Assembly (NCBI GenBank): GCA_947176445.1
Contig: CAMWQK010000003.1
Coordinates: forward strand, 1 to 15,906
Source: an uncultured Clostridia bacterium
GTDB taxonomy: Bacteria > Bacillota > Clostridia > Christensenellales > Borkfalkiaceae
DNA length: 15,906 nucleotides
Direction of reading: 5' to 3'
The notes beneath the pieces were generated by a model. That model searched no databases. It was not told where the DNA came from and worked only from the letters and a program-made list of their open reading frames with translations. Shown in pieces: positions 15,346-15,906 of this stretch. Every line of letters starts with the position of its first letter. The stretch's first letter is position 1. The position numbers were made by a program, and so were the translations under genes.

Positions 15346-15906
15346 CGTAATGCACCCACTTTTTGGAAACTTTGAAGTTAAAGACGGTAAGTCCGAGAAT
15401 GAGGATCGCAACGATCCAGGAAGTTGCCGCGGCAAATCCCATTCCGTACGTGTAATTATTCACAAACCCTTGCTGATACAGGTAGAACACCATGGTGAGA
15501 CCCGCGTTGTTCGGACCTGTTTCGCCAAAACCGATCGCCTGAAATCTTGTGAAATCCTGTATCGCCCCGATCAACCCCATGACGAGCAGATAGAACGTCG
15601 TGGGAGAGATGAGCGGGAACGTAATTTTGAAGAACTGCGTCAGGCGACCCGCGCCGTCGATCTTTGCCGCTTCGTAATAGGACTTCGGAATCCCCGTAAG
15701 CGCGGCGGAGAACAAAATGACGTTGAAGCCGAGATTTGTCCACGCGCCCATCAGGATCATGACGGGCATATAAGTTTTCTCATTAGAAAGCCAGTTGACC
15801 TTTTCGCCGCCGAGCAGTGTGACCAGGTCGTTGAGAATACCGTAGTTCGTATCGAGTACGAGACGCCACATACTGGTAAGCGCAACGACCGAGCACACAT
15901 ATGGGA
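15338..15906 (-). CDS. Carbohydrate ABC transporter permease, MalF type (second CUT1 system, N-terminus outside window)
   Basis: The 189 visible C-terminal codons run in frame to the window edge. The first visible residues, PYVCSVVALTSMWRL, match the middle of MalF-type permeases (usually LPYVTS.VA...W), so about 100 N-terminal residues are missing. The EAA loop is YYEAAKIDGAGRLTQFF, encoded around 15650-15680. The last residues, KKWVHYDD, end at a TGA that overlaps the start of the MalG-type partner. Its binding protein would be expected upstream, beyond the window. Confidence 0.92.
   Translation of the reverse strand, partial: PYVCSVVALTSMWRLVLDTNYGILNDLVTLLGGEKVNWLSNEKTYMPVMILMGAWTNLGFNVILFSAALTGIPKSYYEAAKIDGAGRLTQFFKITFPLISPTTFYLLVMGLIGAIQDFTRFQAIGFGETGPNNAGLTMVFYLYQQGFVNNYTYGMGFAAATSWIVAILILGLTVFNFKVSKKWVHYDD

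Noticed and set aside
15346..15435. 30-residue N-terminal extension of the second MalG-type permease
   Set aside because: It overlaps the conserved end of the preceding permease, lacks family similarity, and the ATG at 15345 gives the usual short overlap and a normal N-terminus.
15898..15900. GTG at 15898 as the start of the MalF-type permease
   Set aside because: The frame continues to the window edge with codons for Pro-Tyr that match the conserved MalF motif, so the gene begins outside the window.

Overview
The window looks like chromosomal DNA of a Gram-positive anaerobe of the Clostridia type (Bacillota), probably from a plant-fibre-degrading gut community. The reasons are purine-rich ribosome binding sites before most genes, a lipoprotein solute-binding protein feeding CUT1 sugar permeases with no dedicated ATPase, sigma-A-type promoters, and a large Cys-rich repeat surface protein with a hydrophobic C-terminal anchor. 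The assignment rests on gene style only; no marker gene is present. Every gene lies on the minus strand, so transcription runs from high to low coordinates.

There are three transcription units. Unit A (15906 to 14401) holds the end of a MalF-type permease cut by the window edge and a MalG-type permease overlapping it by 8 nt. It closes with a strong hairpin terminator. Unit B (14386 to 11177) is one gene, a 1020-residue cytoplasmic glycoside hydrolase of the GH106-like (alpha-L-rhamnosidase-related) type. It has its own consensus promoter and two consecutive terminators. Unit C (11057 to beyond 1) starts at a near-consensus promoter that overlaps or abuts a palindrome. It reads through GH35 beta-galactosidase, sugar-binding lipoprotein, MalF-type permease, MalG-type permease, a 1065-residue repeat surface protein, and a secreted GH30 enzyme that runs off the window. 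GC-rich hairpins without a T-tract sit in both of the longer gaps inside unit C.

Read together, this is a Gram-positive polysaccharide utilisation locus. The GH30 has a signal peptide and would cut polymer outside the cell. The surface protein, with carbohydrate-binding-like and repeat domains, could hold substrate or the cell at the wall. The binding protein and permeases would import oligosaccharides. The cytoplasmic GH35 and GH106-like enzymes would remove galactose and possibly rhamnose. The GH30 motif resembles endo-beta-1,6-galactanases, so type II arabinogalactan or a related galactan is my best guess for the substrate. That is inference. The least-described element is the surface protein and its Cys-containing C-terminal signal.
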